64,000 nt of DNA from Flavobacteriaceae bacterium Ga0077528 (GTDB lineage: Bacteria; Bacteroidota; Bacteroidia; Flavobacteriales; Flavobacteriaceae): positions 117,792-181,791 of the forward strand of contig LNDX01000006.1 of NCBI GenBank assembly GCA_001464475.1. The letters are read 5' to 3'. The position numbers were made by a program, and so were the translations under genes. The notes beneath the pieces are model-generated. The model made no database searches. It saw nothing but the letters and a program-made list of their open reading frames with translations, and had not been told where the DNA came from. Shown one piece after another: positions 18,547-30,201 of the stretch (the stretch's first letter is position 1; each line of letters opens with the position of its first letter).

Positions 18547-21500
18547 ATGAAAAAGAGAGTTTTACTATACCTACTAACCATTTTATTATCAGCTAATTGC
18601 TTTGCACAATTTAGCAAAACGCATTACATCCCACCATTATCTCATACAAATTCTGTTGATCCTCAAGAACAGTTTCTATATATTTCAAGCCCAAGTTTGG
18701 TTCCCATCAACTTTCAAATTCAAGAAATTGGTGGTACAACAATTGATGGTACTGTAAGTAGAGACGCGCCTTACGTATATTCAATTGGTTTTGGAACTGA
18801 TACTCAACTTATAACTAATGAATTTGATGTAAGTGTTGTTAAAAACAACAAAGGATTTATTATTCAAGCACAAGATTTAATCTATGTGACTGTTAGATTG
18901 ACTGCCCAAAATAGTCTACATGCTGGTGGACTTGTCGCCAAAGGTAGTGCTGCTTTAGGTACTAACTTTAGAATTGGTGGTTTCATTAATACCGGAGCTC
19001 CATCTTCATCCGAAAACTACTTTACTTTTGCCTCTATACTCGCAACAGAAAATAATACTACAATTACATTTGATGATATAAAAACAGGTGTAACATTATT
19101 AAATAATGTTGCTGCAGGAAATACACCTGCAAATGTTACTCTTAATGCAGGTGATAGTTATGTAATTGCCGTAAAAGGTCCATCAGATCCAAATAGAGAT
19201 GGTTTAATTGGAATGCTAATAAATTCCAATAAACCAATCGCAGTAAATTGTGGTTCTTTTGCAGGAAGTAATGGTTCTACAAGTAATTTAGATTTAGGTT
19301 TCGACCAAATTGTTTCAGCTGAAAGAACAGGTCAAGAATATATTTTTATAAAAGGTTCTGGAGTTAATGTTACCGAAAGGCCATTAATTGTTGCTCATGA
19401 AGACAACACTCAAGTATTCACAAATGGATTAACAACCCCAATTGCAACGCTGAACGCAGGAGAATATCTAGCACTTGATGGTTCTCAGTTTTCTGCTAAT
19501 GGAAATTTATATGTAAACACTTCAAAAAATGTTTTTGCTTATCAAGGAATTGGAGGTTCTTCTAGTCAAGCCAATCAAAACATGTACTTTTTACCTCCTT
19601 TAAGTTGCCAAACACCAAAAACAATAGACAACATTCCTTTCATTAATGAAGTTGGAAACCAATCTAATTTTGATGGAACGGTATGTCTAGTTACAAAAAC
19701 TGGTGCTACTTTAAATTTTATAATTAATGGAACAAGTTACACTTTAGCAAGTTTGCCAGGAAGTATTAATGTTAACGGACCATTTGTAGTAACAGGAAAT
19801 CCAAATTATGTAACCTATACTTTTGACGGATTAAACGGTAATGTTTCCGTATTTTCCTCAGAGCAAGTATATTTATCTTATTATGGTTCAAGTGGTGCTG
19901 CAACTTATGGTGGATTTTACTCAGGGTTTACTTTCAGACCAGAAGTAGTTTTCCAACCTGTAGCTGGTAGCAGTTCCAATTGTATTCCCAATGTGAACTT
20001 GGAAATAAGCTCATTAAGTGGTTTTGATGTCTTTCAATGGTATTTTAATGGCAATCCTATACCTGGTGCAAATAGTAGCTCATATACACCTACGCTGTCA
20101 GCATTTGGTCCAGGATATTACAAAGTAAAAGCTACATTAACTGAATGTGGAATCGATTTGTTTTCTGACGAAATTCCTGTAAGTATATGTTCAACAAATT
20201 CAGATAGTGATAACGCTAACGATAACATTGATCAAGATTATGATGGTGATGGAATTACAAATTGTGATGAATCGTTTGGAAATCAAAATGTTTCCTTAGC
20301 AAATCCTCTTGCAGGAACAGTTGCTGTTGGAACATATTCTAACTCATTTACAGGAGCAATTTCAACTTCAACAACGGCAAGTGCAGCGCCTTTTATTGGA
20401 AATGCAGATGGAAGTTTTGTAACAGATATTCCACCAGGAAAAACAAATACAGTTAAATATCAACTTACTTTTCCTCAACCTATATCGTTAGCAATTGAGT
20501 ATGTTGCAACAGCAAACTCAACTGATTTATTAGATGCTAATGCTGAGTTTATTATTAATTCGCCAATAAATAAAACAATAACCGTTTTAAATCCAACAAA
20601 TCAATTATTAATTGATACCAACTATGATGGAATTTTTGAAAGCGGTGTTACAGAATATTCTTCATTCGAAATTCGATTTAGATTAAACAGCACAATTCCA
20701 TTAGCTGCAGGAACTGGAACATTTAAATTCATGGCCAGTCAAGTAACTTCAATAAGTTTTTCTCATAGAAATTTATCTGATGCTTTACCTAACAAATCAA
20801 CATTCAAAATTATAGCAACCTGTGTGCCAAAGGACTATGATGGTGATGGCGTATTTGACCAGTTTGATTATGATAGTGATAATGATGGAATTCCTGATTA
20901 TATTGAAGTACAAGGCACTTCTTTTGTTGCTGTATCAAATATTGATGCTAATAATGATGGAATTGATGATGCCTACAATACTGGTCTAACACCAGTTGAT
21001 TCTGATAATGATGGAATAGCAGATTATATCGACCTAGATTCTGACAATGATGGAATTTACGATTTAAATGAATCTGGATATACTTTAACTGATGCAAATT
21101 CTAATGGAATAATTGATGGTGCAAATTTTGGTATTAACGGATGGTTAAACACTTTAGAAACAACTCCAGATAGCGGAATTATTGCAAACAGTATCGCTAA
21201 TACTGATAGTGATTTATTAAATAATTACTTAGATTTAGATAGTGATGGAGATGGTTGCAATGATGTAATTGAAGCTGGCTATGCCGATGGAAATAACGAT
21301 GGAATTTTAGGAACTACAACTCCACCAACAGTAAATCCAAACAATGGTGTTGTAACAAGCGGAACTGGTTATGTTAATCCAAATTCTAACTATTTCACAC
21401 CTGCTCCAATTGTAATAACGACTCAACCGGCGAATCAATTTTCTTGTGAATTACAAGGAACAACATTTACATTCACAACTTCAACACCAATAACCACTTA

Positions 21501-23631
21501 TCAATGGCAAGTATCATCAGATAATGGTTTGACGTGGACAAATATTACAAACAACACAAATTATAACGGTGCAACAACTGATGTTTTAGCTGTAAATAAC
21601 ATCACAATGTCAATGGCAGGTTATAAATACAGAGTAATATTAAATAGAATAGGAAACTCTTGCGGACTGATTTCTGGTGATGCTTCTTTATCAATTTATG
21701 CATTACCAGTGGTGGTTTCACCATTATCATTAATACAATGTGATGATAATACTGATGGTATTTCTACCTTCAATTTAACTGAGAAAAATACGTTTATTTC
21801 TACTAATTCAGCAAGTGAAACTTTTACTTTTTTCACAAATCAAACTGCTGCTCAAACCAATGATACTGCATTTTTAATTTCAAGCCCATTAGCATTTACA
21901 ACAAGTAACACATCCGTGTGGGTAAGAGTCCAAAATGCAAATAACTGTCCCAGTATCGCAAGATTAGACTTGATAGTATCTACACCACAATTACCAGCTA
22001 GTTTTATCATACCTAATCAAGTAAAATGTGATGATTATATTAATGCAACCAATAACGAATATGATGGAATTGCAACATTTGACTTGACGCAAATATACAA
22101 CAACACTTTAGCTCAATTACCAACACCAACTTCAGATTTTACAATAAAATTTTATAAAAATCTGGCTGATTTTAATGCTGAAAATGATAGTAATGGTAAT
22201 TCATTAGCTATAACAAATATTTCAAATTATAGAAATATTGGCTATCCAAATTCACAAACCATTTGGGTGCGTGTAGATAGCAATATTAATAACGGATGTT
22301 ATGGTTTCAAAACTTTTAATGTTATCGTTGAACCAACTCCTGTTTTCAATACAGTTGGGGTAAATAATGTCATTCGCCATTGTGATGACGACCATGATGG
22401 AATTTACGGATTCGATACTTCAACTCTTGAGAGCGATATTCTTCAAGGTCAAACAAATATTGACGTAACCTATTACGATGCAACTGGAGTTCAATTTGCT
22501 ATGACAAATCCTTTTTCTGTAAATACTTCTCAAACTATTACAGTAAGATTAACTAATAATCCTTCATTAGCAACAGATGGTCCTTGCTATTATGAGAAAA
22601 CAATTCAGTTTATAGTAGATGATTTGCCACAAATATTTCCATTGTTACCAAATCAATTAACATTTTGTGATGATGAAACCGATCCTGCTGACCAAGATGG
22701 GTTATTAGATTTTGATACAACTAATATACTTCCAACAATTTTGCAAGGACAAACTGGGTTTGATATATCTTTTACACTTCAAGATGGTACAGTAATTCTG
22801 AATAATTTACCACCAACTTTTACAACTGGAACTCAAAATGTAACCTTAACATTAACAAATCCTTTAAACCCAAGTTGTCCGGTTTCTACAATTTTAAATT
22901 TTGTTGTAAATCCAACTCCAAATATTGATATCAATCAAAATGGTTGGGCAAATCAACTTGTTTGTACCAATCTGCCAACTTTCACGGTAACATTAGATGC
23001 TGGTATTACAGATGCAACACCTTCAAGTGCCTACACATACCAATGGTATTTAGAAGGAAATATACTGGTAGGTGAAACAAATTATTCTATAACTGTTAAT
23101 ACTGGTGGAACTTATACAGTTGTTGTTACCAATTCATTGGGTTGCCCAAAAACGAGAACAATTGAAGTTACCACTTCAGTAATTGCAACAATTGATGATA
23201 TCAATATTATTGATTTATCTGAAAATAATTCTGTAGAGGTAATTGTATCTGGAAATGGTGATTATGTTTATAGTATTCAAGAGCCTTATGGACCTTATCA
23301 AGATTCAAATATTTTTAACAATGTACCAATGGGATTCCATACTGTTTATGTAAAAGATTTAAATGGATGTGGAATAACAGAACAATTAATTTCTGTTTTA
23401 GGAGTTCCTCAATATTTTACTCCAAATGGTGATGGGTTTAATGACACCTGGAATATTAAAGGCGCGAATGAGCAATTCTATTCTAACTCCGTTATACATA
23501 TATATGATAGATATGGTAAATTAGTAAAACAAATATCAGCTATTGGTCAAGGTTGGGACGGAACTTATAATGGTAATTTAGCACCTTCAGATGATTACTG
23601 GTATAATATTACTTTTGATTTTTTCTCTTAA
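18547..23631 (+). CDS. Giant secreted T9SS type B cargo protein with IgGFc-binding-like domain
   Basis: 1694 aa with a signal peptide ([20 protein letters not shown]). Residues about 150-460 resemble the IgGFc-binding N-terminal domain. From about 550 to 960 come acidic DSDNDGI/DYDGDGI repeats of the thrombospondin type 3 kind that bind calcium. Several Ig-like or PKD-like modules follow, many beginning with a CDD..DG motif. The C-terminus ([20 protein letters not shown] and on) is the gliding-associated type B sorting domain of type IX secretion. The last residues are FDFFS instead of the usual basic end: a T-run change places SLKR in the +1 frame (see findings). It was probably an adhesin; the second copy follows 10 nt downstream. 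Confidence 0.88.
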   Translation: MKKRVLLYLLTILLSANCFAQFSKTHYIPPLSHTNSVDPQEQFLYISSPSLVPINFQIQEIGGTTIDGTVSRDAPYVYSIGFGTDTQLITNEFDVSVVKNNKGFIIQAQDLIYVTVRLTAQNSLHAGGLVAKGSAALGTNFRIGGFINTGAPSSSENYFTFASILATENNTTITFDDIKTGVTLLNNVAAGNTPANVTLNAGDSYVIAVKGPSDPNRDGLIGMLINSNKPIAVNCGSFAGSNGSTSNLDLGFDQIVSAERTGQEYIFIKGSGVNVTERPLIVAHEDNTQVFTNGLTTPIATLNAGEYLALDGSQFSANGNLYVNTSKNVFAYQGIGGSSSQANQNMYFLPPLSCQTPKTIDNIPFINEVGNQSNFDGTVCLVTKTGATLNFIINGTSYTLASLPGSINVNGPFVVTGNPNYVTYTFDGLNGNVSVFSSEQVYLSYYGSSGAATYGGFYSGFTFRPEVVFQPVAGSSSNCIPNVNLEISSLSGFDVFQWYFNGNPIPGANSSSYTPTLSAFGPGYYKVKATLTECGIDLFSDEIPVSICSTNSDSDNANDNIDQDYDGDGITNCDESFGNQNVSLANPLAGTVAVGTYSNSFTGAISTSTTASAAPFIGNADGSFVTDIPPGKTNTVKYQLTFPQPISLAIEYVATANSTDLLDANAEFIINSPINKTITVLNPTNQLLIDTNYDGIFESGVTEYSSFEIRFRLNSTIPLAAGTGTFKFMASQVTSISFSHRNLSDALPNKSTFKIIATCVPKDYDGDGVFDQFDYDSDNDGIPDYIEVQGTSFVAVSNIDANNDGIDDAYNTGLTPVDSDNDGIADYIDLDSDNDGIYDLNESGYTLTDANSNGIIDGANFGINGWLNTLETTPDSGIIANSIANTDSDLLNNYLDLDSDGDGCNDVIEAGYADGNNDGILGTTTPPTVNPNNGVVTSGTGYVNPNSNYFTPAPIVITTQPANQFSCELQGTTFTFTTSTPITTYQWQVSSDNGLTWTNITNNTNYNGATTDVLAVNNITMSMAGYKYRVILNRIGNSCGLISGDASLSIYALPVVVSPLSLIQCDDNTDGISTFNLTEKNTFISTNSASETFTFFTNQTAAQTNDTAFLISSPLAFTTSNTSVWVRVQNANNCPSIARLDLIVSTPQLPASFIIPNQVKCDDYINATNNEYDGIATFDLTQIYNNTLAQLPTPTSDFTIKFYKNLADFNAENDSNGNSLAITNISNYRNIGYPNSQTIWVRVDSNINNGCYGFKTFNVIVEPTPVFNTVGVNNVIRHCDDDHDGIYGFDTSTLESDILQGQTNIDVTYYDATGVQFAMTNPFSVNTSQTITVRLTNNPSLATDGPCYYEKTIQFIVDDLPQIFPLLPNQLTFCDDETDPADQDGLLDFDTTNILPTILQGQTGFDISFTLQDGTVILNNLPPTFTTGTQNVTLTLTNPLNPSCPVSTILNFVVNPTPNIDINQNGWANQLVCTNLPTFTVTLDAGITDATPSSAYTYQWYLEGNILVGETNYSITVNTGGTYTVVVTNSLGCPKTRTIEVTTSVIATIDDINIIDLSENNSVEVIVSGNGDYVYSIQEPYGPYQDSNIFNNVPMGFHTVYVKDLNGCGITEQLISVLGVPQYFTPNGDGFNDTWNIKGANEQFYSNSVIHIYDRYGKLVKQISAIGQGWDGTYNGNLAPSDDYWYNITFDFFS
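23175..23619 (+). repeat. 445-bp duplication, copy 1 (T9SS C-terminal region)
   Basis: Aligns without gaps to 25531-25975 in the next gene. The encoded residues are almost identical and about the last 95 bp are the same base for base. It covers a module beginning SVIATID and the whole sorting domain. Confidence 0.85.
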
Positions 23632-23641
23632 ACGATAGTAC

Positions 23642-25996
23642 ATGAATTTTTACAAAAAAATAATTTACCTTTTTGTATCCTTTTTTGCGCAATTTAGTTT
23701 TTCACAAAATGATTGTGTTGATGCACTCGTAGCCTGCGGAAATAGTAACTATAACAACATATCAATTGTTGGTCCAGGCATTAGCGAAATTGATTTTACG
23801 AACTCATGTACTGGTCAAGAAAACAATTCGTTGTGGATTAAAGTTACTATTCAAAACCCGGGAACTTTAGGTTTCACTTTAATTCCAAATAATGCTTCTT
23901 TGAATATCGACTTTGATTTTTGGGTATTTGGTCCAACGGCAAGCTGTTCAAATCTTGGGCAAACAATAAGATGTTCCACGACAAATCCGCAGTTATCTTA
24001 TGCATCCAATAATCAAACTGGAATGAATGCTACAGAAACAGATACCTTTGAAGGTCCAGCCGCACAGGGTAATAATTTTGTAAGTGCTTTAAATGTTCTG
24101 GCAAACGAGACTTATTATTTAGTAATTGACAGATTTAGTGGTGACAGTAACTTCAGTCTTCAATGGACAGGAACCGCAACTTTTAGTGATGCTCCTATAA
24201 TTAATAATACAACGGCTGGCTCAACATTAAACATCAGTAAATGTGATTCTGACGCGGTTCAAGATAACAGCACCTCATTTGATTTAACTCAAAACCAATC
24301 CTTAGCAATAGGTTTGCAAACCAATATTCTTGCCACATTTCACATTTCAGAAAATGATGCCATTGTTGGTTCTAATAAAATTATAAACACAACAAATTTT
24401 ACTAATACATCAAATCCTCAAATCATCTATATTAGACTTGAAAATGCATTGACAGGTTGCTTTACTACATCCAATTTTAGTTTGACGGTAACTCCATTTC
24501 AAACACAAAATCCTATAAATATTGAATCTTGTGATTTTGATAACAACGGATTTGCAACTTTTAATTTATTAGAAAATACTTTTATTTTAACTAATGGCGA
24601 TCCTAATTTAGTGGTAACTTATCATCCTACAAACAATGATACTACTACTTTACCAAACAATTACACCAATCAAGTTGCTTTTACAAATGAAACTCTTTGG
24701 GCAAAAATTAGTGATAGTAGTACTAGTTGTTATGCCTACAAACCATTTGATATCATCATAAATCCAGCACCAGTTGCTGTTGCATCACAACTTACTCAAT
24801 GCGATTTTGAAGTTTTTCCTAACGGATTAACCACTTTTAATTTGAACGAAGCCAACAATATAATTACAAATAATAATGCTAATTATGTTACGTCATTTTA
24901 TTTGAATAATGCCGATGCTGTTGCAAATATTAATGCGTTATCGTCTAATTATACCAATATTTCAAATCCTCAAATAATTTCTGTTAGAGTTACAAATTCT
25001 GTAACCGGATGTTTTTCAATAACACAATTAACACTTAATGTATCTGTAAATCCTACGCAAGTTGTCACGATAGAGAAATGTGATGATGATGGTACAGAAG
25101 ATGGAATAACAACATTCAATTTAGCCGATGCCGGATTTGAACAATCAGGAAATACTGTAACCTATTTTTCTACTCCAAATGATGCACTGCTGGAGCTAAA
25201 TCAAATAACTACGACCACTTTTACAACTCAAACTGTTTATGCACGAATCGAAAATGGTAATGATTGTATTGGTGTTAACGTGATTAATTTAATTATAAAA
25301 CCGTTACCCAATTTTACAATTACTCAATTCGGTTTGTTATGTTTAAACGATGTTTCGAAGTCGACGCAATTAACTGCTCAAATGGTAAATCCATTAAGTC
25401 ATAGTTTTTTATGGACTCCAACCAACGAAACAACTCAAAGTATAGACGTCACTCAAAATGGAACTTACACAGTAACAGTAACAAATAATACAACTTCTTG
25501 CTCTAAAACACTAAATATTCTTGTAACTGGTTCAGTAATTGCTACAATCGACAATATTAATATTACTGATTTAGCAGAAAACAACTCTGTAGAAGTTATT
25601 GTTTCTGGAAATGGAGATTATGTATATAGTATTCAAGAACCTTATGGCCTATATCAAGATTTAAATATTTTTAATAATGTACCAATGGGATTCCATACTG
25701 TTTATGTAAAAGATTTGAATGGTTGTGGAATAACAGAACAATTAATTTCTGTACTTGGAGTTCCTCAATATTTTACTCCAAATGGTGATGGGTTTAACGA
25801 CACTTGGAATATTAAAGGAGCGAATGAGCAATTCTATGCTAACTCAATAATCCACATTTATGATCGATATGGCAAACTAGTAAAACAAATATCAGCTATT
25901 GGTCAAGGTTGGGACGGAACTTATAATGGTAATTTAGCACCTTCAGATGATTACTGGTATAATATTACTTTTGATCACTTCGCTCTCAAAAGATAA
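23642..25996 (+). CDS. Secreted T9SS type B cargo protein, second of a tandem pair
   Basis: 784 aa with a signal peptide (IIYLFVSFFAQFSFS). The N-terminal 170 residues, with CTGQENNSLWIKVTIQNPG and FDFWVFGP, resemble a jelly-roll-like adhesive domain found in gliding-associated proteins. Repeated modules beginning with CD.D and containing TFNL follow, similar to those in the upstream gene. The C-terminus is the type B sorting domain and ends in FALKR, the intact basic end. It is co-oriented with the 1694-aa gene (10-nt gap), and their last 150 residues are nearly identical. Confidence 0.87.
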   Translation: MNFYKKIIYLFVSFFAQFSFSQNDCVDALVACGNSNYNNISIVGPGISEIDFTNSCTGQENNSLWIKVTIQNPGTLGFTLIPNNASLNIDFDFWVFGPTASCSNLGQTIRCSTTNPQLSYASNNQTGMNATETDTFEGPAAQGNNFVSALNVLANETYYLVIDRFSGDSNFSLQWTGTATFSDAPIINNTTAGSTLNISKCDSDAVQDNSTSFDLTQNQSLAIGLQTNILATFHISENDAIVGSNKIINTTNFTNTSNPQIIYIRLENALTGCFTTSNFSLTVTPFQTQNPINIESCDFDNNGFATFNLLENTFILTNGDPNLVVTYHPTNNDTTTLPNNYTNQVAFTNETLWAKISDSSTSCYAYKPFDIIINPAPVAVASQLTQCDFEVFPNGLTTFNLNEANNIITNNNANYVTSFYLNNADAVANINALSSNYTNISNPQIISVRVTNSVTGCFSITQLTLNVSVNPTQVVTIEKCDDDGTEDGITTFNLADAGFEQSGNTVTYFSTPNDALLELNQITTTTFTTQTVYARIENGNDCIGVNVINLIIKPLPNFTITQFGLLCLNDVSKSTQLTAQMVNPLSHSFLWTPTNETTQSIDVTQNGTYTVTVTNNTTSCSKTLNILVTGSVIATIDNINITDLAENNSVEVIVSGNGDYVYSIQEPYGLYQDLNIFNNVPMGFHTVYVKDLNGCGITEQLISVLGVPQYFTPNGDGFNDTWNIKGANEQFYANSIIHIYDRYGKLVKQISAIGQGWDGTYNGNLAPSDDYWYNITFDHFALKR
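25531..25975 (+). repeat. 445-bp duplication, copy 2 (T9SS C-terminal region)
   Basis: Gap-free partner of 23175-23619. The high identity, greatest at the 3' end, fits recent duplication or gene conversion. Confidence 0.85.
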
Positions 25997-26014
25997 TCAT
26001 AAAATTAACTACAT

Positions 26015-26049
26015 AAAAAAACCATCAGTTTTCCCTGATGGTTTTTTTT
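26015..26049. terminator. Bidirectional terminator between T9SS cargo gene and typA
   Basis: AAAAAACCATCAG and CTGATGGTTTTTTTT form a 9-bp GC stem flanked by A and T runs on either side, so it can act in both directions. Confidence 0.85.
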
Positions 26050-26066
26050 ATATTCAAATTTAAGAA

Positions 26067-27863
26067 TTAGATTTTAAATCTTTTTCTATCATTTTCAGTT
26101 AAATATATTTTTCTCAAACGAATAGTTTTTGGAGTAACCTCAACATATTCATCTTTTTGAATGTATTCTAAAGCTTCCTCTAATGAGAAAATAATTGGTG
26201 GAATAATTCTAGCTTTTTCATCATTTCCAGAGGAACGTACGTTTGATTGTTTCTTAGCTTTGGTTACATTAATACACATATCATCACTACGAGAATTTTC
26301 TCCAATAACTTGACCTTCGTAAATTTCATCATTTGGATTAACGAAGAATTTACCACGATCTTGTAATTTATCAATAGAATAAGGAATTGCTTTTCCGTTT
26401 TCCATAGAAATCAATGAACCATTATTTCTTCCCGGAATCTCTCCTTTGTATGGTTCGTAACCTATGTAACGGTGTGACATAATAGCTTCACCAGCAGTTG
26501 CAGTAAGTAATTGGTTTCTCAAACCGATAATCCCACGTGATGGAATATTAAATTTAACAATCATACGCTCACCTTTACCTTCCATCGAAAGCATTTCACC
26601 TTTACGGATAGAAACAAATTCAACAGCACGTCCAGAAAGGTGCTCAGGTAAATCAATAGTCAATTCTTCAATTGGCTCACATTTTTTACCATCAATTTCT
26701 TTTATAATAACCTGTGGTTGACCAATTTGTAATTCATATCCTTCTCTTCTCATTGTTTCAATAAGAACCGATAAGTGAAGTACTCCACGACCAAAAACCA
26801 TAAATTTATCAGCTGAATCAGTTTCACCCATACGCATTGCAAGGTTTTTCTCTAATTCTTTTGTCAATCTATCTCTAATGTGTCTTGAAGTAACAAACTT
26901 CCCTTCTTTACCAAAGAAAGGCGAATCGTTAATGGTAAACAACATACTCATTGTTGGCTCATCAATAGCAATAGTTTGTAACGCCTCTGGATTTTCAAAA
27001 TCAGCAATAGTATCACCAATTTCAAATCCTTCAACACCAACAATTGCACAAATATCACCAGCTATAACTTCTTGTACTTTTTTACGACCTAAACCTTCAA
27101 AAGTATGTAACTCTTTAATTCTCGATTTCATTACAGAACCATCTCTTTTTACTAAAGAAATTGGCATACCTTCTTTCAATACACCTCTTTCCAATCTACC
27201 AATCGCAATACGACCTGTAAATGATGAGAAATCTAAAGAAGTGATTAACATTTGTGGTGTACCTTCAGAAACCTTTGGCGCAGGAACATGTTCTACAACC
27301 ATATCTAATAAAGGCTCAATATTATCTGTCATATTTTCCCAATGATCTGACATCCAGTTATTTTTAGCTGAACCATAAACTGTAGGAAAATCCAACTGCC
27401 ATTCTTCTGCACCCAATTCAAACATCAAATCAAAAACTTTTTCATGCACTTCTTCAGGTGTACAATTTTCTTTATCAACTTTATTAATAACCACACATGG
27501 TTTTAATCCTAAGTCAATAGCTTTTTGCAACACGAAACGAGTTTGAGGCATAGGACCTTCAAATGCGTCTACTAAAAGACAAACTCCGTCAGCCATATTT
27601 AATACACGTTCTACTTCACCACCAAAATCGGCGTGACCTGGAGTATCAATAATGTTAATTTTTGTTCCTTTATACGAAACAGAAACGTTTTTAGAAGTAA
27701 TAGTAATACCTCTTTCACGCTCTAAATCGTTGTTGTCAAGAATTAGGTCACCTGTGTTTTCATTTTCGCGAAAAAGCTGACAATGATACATAATTTTGTC
27801 AACCAAAGTAGTCTTACCGTGGTCAACGTGGGCAATAATTGCAATGTTTCTGATAGATTCCAT
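26067..27863 (-). CDS. typA: Ribosome-binding GTPase TypA/BipA
   Basis: A translational GTPase linked to ribosome assembly and stress adaptation. G1 AHVDHGKTT (about residues 11-19), switch region RERGITI, G3 DTPGHADFGGE, G4 NKVDKE, and an EF-G-like C-terminal half ending in RLRKIYLTENDRKRFKI are visible. The 598-aa length is standard. The promoter -7 box is TACCTTTG at 27883-27890. Confidence 0.96.
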   Translation of the reverse strand: MESIRNIAIIAHVDHGKTTLVDKIMYHCQLFRENENTGDLILDNNDLERERGITITSKNVSVSYKGTKINIIDTPGHADFGGEVERVLNMADGVCLLVDAFEGPMPQTRFVLQKAIDLGLKPCVVINKVDKENCTPEEVHEKVFDLMFELGAEEWQLDFPTVYGSAKNNWMSDHWENMTDNIEPLLDMVVEHVPAPKVSEGTPQMLITSLDFSSFTGRIAIGRLERGVLKEGMPISLVKRDGSVMKSRIKELHTFEGLGRKKVQEVIAGDICAIVGVEGFEIGDTIADFENPEALQTIAIDEPTMSMLFTINDSPFFGKEGKFVTSRHIRDRLTKELEKNLAMRMGETDSADKFMVFGRGVLHLSVLIETMRREGYELQIGQPQVIIKEIDGKKCEPIEELTIDLPEHLSGRAVEFVSIRKGEMLSMEGKGERMIVKFNIPSRGIIGLRNQLLTATAGEAIMSHRYIGYEPYKGEIPGRNNGSLISMENGKAIPYSIDKLQDRGKFFVNPNDEIYEGQVIGENSRSDDMCINVTKAKKQSNVRSSGNDEKARIIPPIIFSLEEALEYIQKDEYVEVTPKTIRLRKIYLTENDRKRFKI

Positions 27864-27882
27864 CTGATTTTTTTAGAATGTG

Positions 27883-27890
27883 CAAAGGTA
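27883..27890 (-). promoter_or_regulatory. -7 box of typA promoter (TACCTTTG)
   Basis: Matches TAnnTTTG on the minus strand, 19 nt before the typA ATG. Confidence 0.55.
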
Positions 27891-28013
27891 CACTTTATTT
27901 TGATATAAAAAACCTTGCTTACAAGAGTTTACATTTTAATAACTATTATTATTTGAATGTTTAAAAATTTGATTATTTTTTTGATAAAAAAGATGGTTTC
28001 ATTATTTTTTTTT

Positions 28014-28021
28014 TATTTTTG
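28014..28021 (+). promoter_or_regulatory. -7 box (TATTTTTG) directly upstream of a histidine kinase gene
   Basis: Matches TAnnTTTG. The ATG at 28026 is only 4 nt downstream, so the transcript may be leaderless, as for the satD-like gene. Confidence 0.5.
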
Positions 28022-28025
28022 AGTA

Positions 28026-29747
28026 ATGAAAAGTTTTTTTTACAAAAGTATAGTAATTTATTTCCTAACAATCCTCATTTTGGCTTTAATAAGCCACTAC
28101 TATATTGTAAACTTCATTTCTGTTAATGATCAATTATTTTACAGTCTTTATATTTTTATCTTTCTAATTATTTGCTCACCAATAGCTTTAATAATTATTT
28201 TTAAGACAATTGATAAAAAAAATAATGATTCTATTACCAACTTAAAAAGAATCAACAAAGACCTTTATGAATCAAATGAAAGATATGATATAGTTGCCAA
28301 AGCAACCAGTGATACTATTTGGGATTGGGATATTAAAACTGGTGGTTTCATTTGGAACAAAGGAATACAAGGCGTTTTTGGTTACAAAAAAGAAGATGTA
28401 GGAGATAATCTTCAGTGGTGGTTTGAAAAAATTCATCCAGAAGACAGCTTAAAAATGTCTGTAAAACTTTATTCATTCATTGAACAGAAAACTGAAAAAT
28501 GGCAAGATTATTACAGATTCATGTGCGCTGATGGAACTTATAAATATGTTTTCGATAGAGGCTTTTTAGTAATGGATGATGACAGAAATGTAATTCGTAT
28601 GATAGGTGCTATTCAAGATATCACCAAACAAAAAGAAGAAGAACAAAGATTAAAACTGTTAGAAACCGTTATTACTCAAACAAAAGACACCGTAATAATT
28701 ACAGAAACAAGTAATACAGAAAAAGAACAACCAAAAATTGTTTTTGTCAATCCTGCATTTTCAAAAATGACAGGATATAAATCAAAAGAAGTAATTGGAA
28801 AAAATGCTACTATTTTGATGAATAAATTTAGTGTTAGGAATGATATAAAAAAATTAGCAGAAGTCATTAAAAAGAAAGAAGAATTTACTTTTGAAGCACT
28901 AAATAAAAGAAAAAACGGCGAGCAATACTGGGTAAATCTTACAATGATTCCTATTACTAACAAAGATAATCAACATTCTCATTGGATTTCAATACAAAGA
29001 GATATTTCAGTCGAAAAAGAACGTGAAAAAGAACGTGAACATCTTATTAGCGAACTTACACAAAACAATAAAGATCTAAAGCAGTTTTCATATATAACCT
29101 CACATAATCTTAGAGCTCCGCTATCTAATCTAACTGGACTATTAAATCTAGTTGAGGATATTCCTATAGAAAATCAAGAATTAAAAGAAATTATTAGTGG
29201 TTTTTCTAAATCTACACACCAACTTAATGAAACCATAAATGATTTAGTAAATGTAATTATCATCAAAGATAGTCCATCAATTCAAAAAGAAGGTATTGTC
29301 ATTAAGGATGTATTTGAAAATGTTTTTAATCAATTAAGTTTTTTAATTGGAGTAAAAAAACCAATTATCAAAATGGATTTAAATAAGGATCAAATAGTTT
29401 ACTTAAACAAATCTTACATTGAAAGTATTTTATTAAATTTGATGTCAAATTCGCTACGTTATTGCGATCCAGTTAGACAATTAAAAATTTCAATCGCTTC
29501 AAAAAAAGTGGGAAATGAAACAATTATCACATTCAAAGATAACGGAATTGGAATTGATTTAGAAAGAAATAAAGATAAAGTATTTGGATTATACCAAAGA
29601 TTTCATGACTATCCAGATAGTAAAGGATTAGGCTTGTACTTAGTAAAATCTCAAGTAGAATCAATGGGAGGCACTATTAGCATTGATAGCACAGTTGGAG
29701 TTGGAACTACTTTCACAATAATTTTTAAAAACAATAAAGATGTATAA
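28026..29747 (+). CDS. Membrane-bound PAS-PAS sensor histidine kinase
   Basis: 573 aa. Two membrane helices occupy about residues 7-65 with only a very short external loop, so sensing is probably cytoplasmic. PAS/PAC 1 spans about 85-205 (WDWDIKTGGFIWNKGIQGVFGY is typical of PAS_3) and PAS/PAC 2 about 212-330 (NPAFSKMTGYKSKEVIGKN). The dimerisation box ITSHNLRAPLSNL places the phospho-His near residue 360. The ATPase has NLMSNSLRYC, DNGIGID and KGLGLYLVKSQVESMGG. It overlaps the response regulator gene by 8 nt, so they form one pair. Stimulus unknown. Confidence 0.9.
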   Translation: MKSFFYKSIVIYFLTILILALISHYYIVNFISVNDQLFYSLYIFIFLIICSPIALIIIFKTIDKKNNDSITNLKRINKDLYESNERYDIVAKATSDTIWDWDIKTGGFIWNKGIQGVFGYKKEDVGDNLQWWFEKIHPEDSLKMSVKLYSFIEQKTEKWQDYYRFMCADGTYKYVFDRGFLVMDDDRNVIRMIGAIQDITKQKEEEQRLKLLETVITQTKDTVIITETSNTEKEQPKIVFVNPAFSKMTGYKSKEVIGKNATILMNKFSVRNDIKKLAEVIKKKEEFTFEALNKRKNGEQYWVNLTMIPITNKDNQHSHWISIQRDISVEKEREKEREHLISELTQNNKDLKQFSYITSHNLRAPLSNLTGLLNLVEDIPIENQELKEIISGFSKSTHQLNETINDLVNVIIIKDSPSIQKEGIVIKDVFENVFNQLSFLIGVKKPIIKMDLNKDQIVYLNKSYIESILLNLMSNSLRYCDPVRQLKISIASKKVGNETIITFKDNGIGIDLERNKDKVFGLYQRFHDYPDSKGLGLYLVKSQVESMGGTISIDSTVGVGTTFTIIFKNNKDV

Positions 29748-30153
29748 TAAAATATTATGTGTTGATGACGATCCCATAACACTTATGCTGTGTAAAAAAG
29801 TAATTGAAAAATCTGATTTTTCTAAACAAATAGATACAGCACACAATGGTGAAGATGCACTTAAATATTTTGACAACTTAAAAAATAGTTTAGAAGAAGA
29901 TAACAACATTATTCTACCTCAACTTATGTTTTTAGATTTAAATATGCCCGTAATGGGAGGATGGGAATTTCTTGATATATTCTCCGAAAACAAGTATCAC
30001 GATTTTTTTCCTGAACTAAAAGTAATTGTATTATCTTCAACTATTGACCCTAGAGATATAGAAAAATCAAAGTCTTACTCAATGGTTATCGATTTTCTAT
30101 CCAAACCTATTACCAAAGAAATGCTTTACTCCTTTAGTAACAATACACAATAA
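29740..30153 (+). CDS. Single-domain response regulator
   Basis: A 137-aa receiver domain with no output domain. CVDDDPITL supplies the acidic pocket, FLDLNMPVMGG the phospho-Asp (about residue 64), LSS the conserved Ser/Thr and SKPIT the Lys. It overlaps the upstream kinase gene by 8 nt. This resembles the CheY-like partners often linked to PAS kinases in flavobacteria. A terminator follows. Confidence 0.9.
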   Translation: MYNKILCVDDDPITLMLCKKVIEKSDFSKQIDTAHNGEDALKYFDNLKNSLEEDNNIILPQLMFLDLNMPVMGGWEFLDIFSENKYHDFFPELKVIVLSSTIDPRDIEKSKSYSMVIDFLSKPITKEMLYSFSNNTQ

Positions 30154-30182
30154 AAAAAGCTTCCAAATTGGAAGCTTTTTTA
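30154..30182. terminator. Terminator between response regulator and rpsT
   Basis: AAAAAGCTTCC and GGAAGCTTTTT form a perfect stem with a 5-nt loop, with A and T tails for both directions. Confidence 0.8.
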
Positions 30183-30201
30183 TTTTATCGTAATTAAAAC
30201 A

